This document shows, piece by piece, positions 30,901 through 31,320 of a stretch of DNA of 31,320 nt. The DNA is from a virus. The stretch spans positions 1-31,320 of the IMG/VR virus record IMGVR_UViG_3300034374_006109. The stretch is one strand, 5' to 3'. The notes below the pieces were generated by a model. The model was not told the DNA's origin and searched no databases. It worked only from the letters and a program-made list of their open reading frames with translations. Numbering within the stretch: the first letter of the stretch is position 1; the number at the start of each line of letters is the position of its first letter. The position numbers were made by a program, and so were the translations under genes.

Positions 30901-31320
30901 AGTCACCACCAGAAATGGACCCAATTCCACTCATATACATAAAACTTTGACTTGAGAATAATTGATCACTTAAAGAAGAAGTAAGTGCAGTTGCAACAAC
31001 TGGTGACTGAATATAATTATCAATAGCAATTAGACACTTAGTATTTTGGTCATTTGCGGTGAATGTATGCGAAGTTCCAATACCGACTGTAGTGATGTTA
31101 AAATAATCGGTTGGTATAGGTGACAGTGCTTTTTCTGCAGTATCTGTAAGTCTAATCTTATTGGAATCAATCTTAATTACGTATACATCTTCTGGAAGTT
31201 TGTCAGTGTTACCAATTCCAGAAATATTTGTCAATCCAATACCAATATTTTCTGTTGTTCCTGCACCTGGAGTAGAATAAGTTAATTTTTCTCCCGTTAC
31301 AAAGAAATGATTTGGTATTG
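27914..31320 (-). CDS. Large virion protein in gp7 position (5' end outside window)
   Basis: The frame is open from the right window edge to a TGA at 27914-27916, so 1134 residues of an incomplete protein are visible. It is a mosaic of beta modules. One is GDLIQIGDEIMKVESVGVG...RAWLGTRRAGYSTGALV. A pair of 'FNG/FDG...FxL' modules follows (DQFNGSNDTFALKSSG with IILINDIIQIPG; DEFDGQKTDFQLKIGG with IVLVNSILQVPG). Several GxGYT units are present (GEGYTSTNPPEVIIEDP, GVGYTTSPTVVIGNP, KTGYSQSNPPVVLIESP). ITMERPVTWCKQTEDKIING and KDRPQYKANIFPTTNVIQTV lie in the middle. It sits directly upstream of gp8, where T4 has gp7 (1032 residues). I infer a baseplate-wedge role from position and cannot see clear T4 gp7 homology. 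The gp8 gene starts 57 bases on. Confidence 0.85.
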   Translation of the reverse strand, partial: IPNHFFVTGEKLTYSTPGAGTTENIGIGLTNISGIGNTDKLPEDVYVIKIDSNKIRLTDTAEKALSPIPTDYFNITTVGIGTSHTFTANDQNTKCLIAIDNYIQSPVVATALTSSLSDQLFSSQSFMYMSGIGSISGGDLIQIGDEIMKVESVGVGSTNIVRVQRAWLGTRRAGYSTGALVTKVQGNYNIVNNTLNFVEAPYGNLPIFDVNFVRPSERDWTGIETSSTFQGRVFLRSGTPGSTIRTYGRNYLFDDISDQFNGSNDTFALKSSGSDTTGYEDDNAIILINDIIQIPGLNQNFTLAEQAGITSAIFVNDGQTITNDVNSSNLPIGGVIVSVGSSSGFGYQPLVSAGGTSTVSVAGTISAITIGSTGSGYRASTQYDVLTSVATTVSASSTTITLNNENSVFKFLEFNAGAASSIGVGTFFSRPTAITGFGTTSVTIGISSVSSLDIPAGTSVIVRVFNPSVGIVRVGVASSSVGIQTVTHIGVATISAGHLLETVHITSPGEGYTSTNPPEVIIEDPLSYENIPLVYQTDGLAEPSTGVGSQAKINVNVGFGSDIVDFEISNTGFGYGAGQFLTLPTGGPTGIPTNPTLGGEFERFTINIEKIYSDKFAGWSIGQLQTMDSFDDEFDGQKTDFQLKIGGNITSIMTSKGSSIVIQDVLIVLVNSILQVPGEGYIFNGGSTIVFPEPLKPGDTVDILFYRGNGDVDVRTVDILETVKEGDTLDIDYDSARGQSSYFDEDRRLVYSIDSTEQVTTNAYYGPGLANNITMERPVTWCKQTEDKIINGERVGKDRPQYKANIFPTTNVIQTVGVGSTNIYVENVQVLFNQDNESETSLSFQKDVLLVSQDTRVGASATAIVGSAGTITSISISDGGVGYTTSPTVVIGNPVGLGSDQRQTATASITAGVVTSITLGAAKTGYSQSNPPVVLIESPVAITERLNAGITYSGDFGTIVGVATTSIVGVASTGLILSLFIPTDSALRNDTLVGTAITVSGLAVGDFFVVRNSNIGFGVTSLKYGNSVAVGVGTTCIDNVYEVVGSATTQKTLPGYGSTMVNDITISVLSYNGYDFTDVGVNTYFGDYSFGKINTTARTSLSNFNSYNENGVTGISTSAVIRRFVPLKISNYNV

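Noticed and set aside
31232-31234. TTG as the start of the gp7-position gene
   Set aside because: The frame continues open through to the window edge with the same composition, so the true start is outside.
1-31320. tRNA genes, CRISPR arrays, insertion sequences, phage-borne metabolic genes
   Set aside because: Gaps between genes are at most about 70 bases and hold none of these; all long frames look structural or packaging-related.

Overview
This window looks like part of the late structural region of a tailed, T4-like myovirus, probably a marine cyanophage or a close relative. The DNA is AT-rich, every supported gene lies on the minus strand, and genes are packed with gaps of 0 to about 70 bases, often with TAATG or TGATG overlaps. 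The order of recognisable T4 core proteins, read 5'->3' on the minus strand, is gp8 - giant DUF4815-type protein - gp13 - gp14 - gp15 - gp16. This matches T4 order, with the usual T4 gp9-gp12 block replaced by one 2504-residue protein. No photosynthesis or other host-marker genes lie in the window, so the host is inferred only from resemblance to cyanophage structural proteins.

Layout from right to left, in the direction of transcription. 31320-27914: the C-terminal part of a very large virion protein in the gp7 position, cut by the window end. 27856-26300: gp8 baseplate wedge. 26293-18779: the giant baseplate or fiber protein. 18776-18546: a small coiled-coil protein. 18519-14760: gp13 and gp14 (neck), gp15 (tail-sheath stabiliser) and gp16 (small terminase). 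14738-2764: a cassette of about 14 fiber-like, lectin-like and small structural proteins, which probably separates gp16 from gp17 (gp17 is not in the window). 2691-806: a mosaic basic Cys-rich protein and a small paralogue of one of its domains. 802-1: the N-terminal part of a further structural protein, cut by the window start.

The core genes build the baseplate, neck and packaging machinery. The cassette after gp16 probably supplies fibers, adhesins and decoration proteins that set host range. It is rich in shared modules: a GDGSNLTG fiber module, Gly-rich adhesin, LamG-like and Calx-beta-like folds, paired paralogues, and a shared C-terminal GGSF tail. Expression is probably late: T4-like late promoter boxes (NNTAAATA on the minus strand) occur in about a dozen gaps, several overlapping the stop codon of the preceding gene. 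Two fiber promoters are associated with perfect palindromes, and one gap nests a promoter with an intrinsic terminator.

The most unusual element is a cupredoxin-like domain with a complete His-Cys-His-Met type-1 copper ligand set inside the 977-residue fiber protein. I found no tRNA, CRISPR array, insertion sequence or plus-strand gene that I could support.
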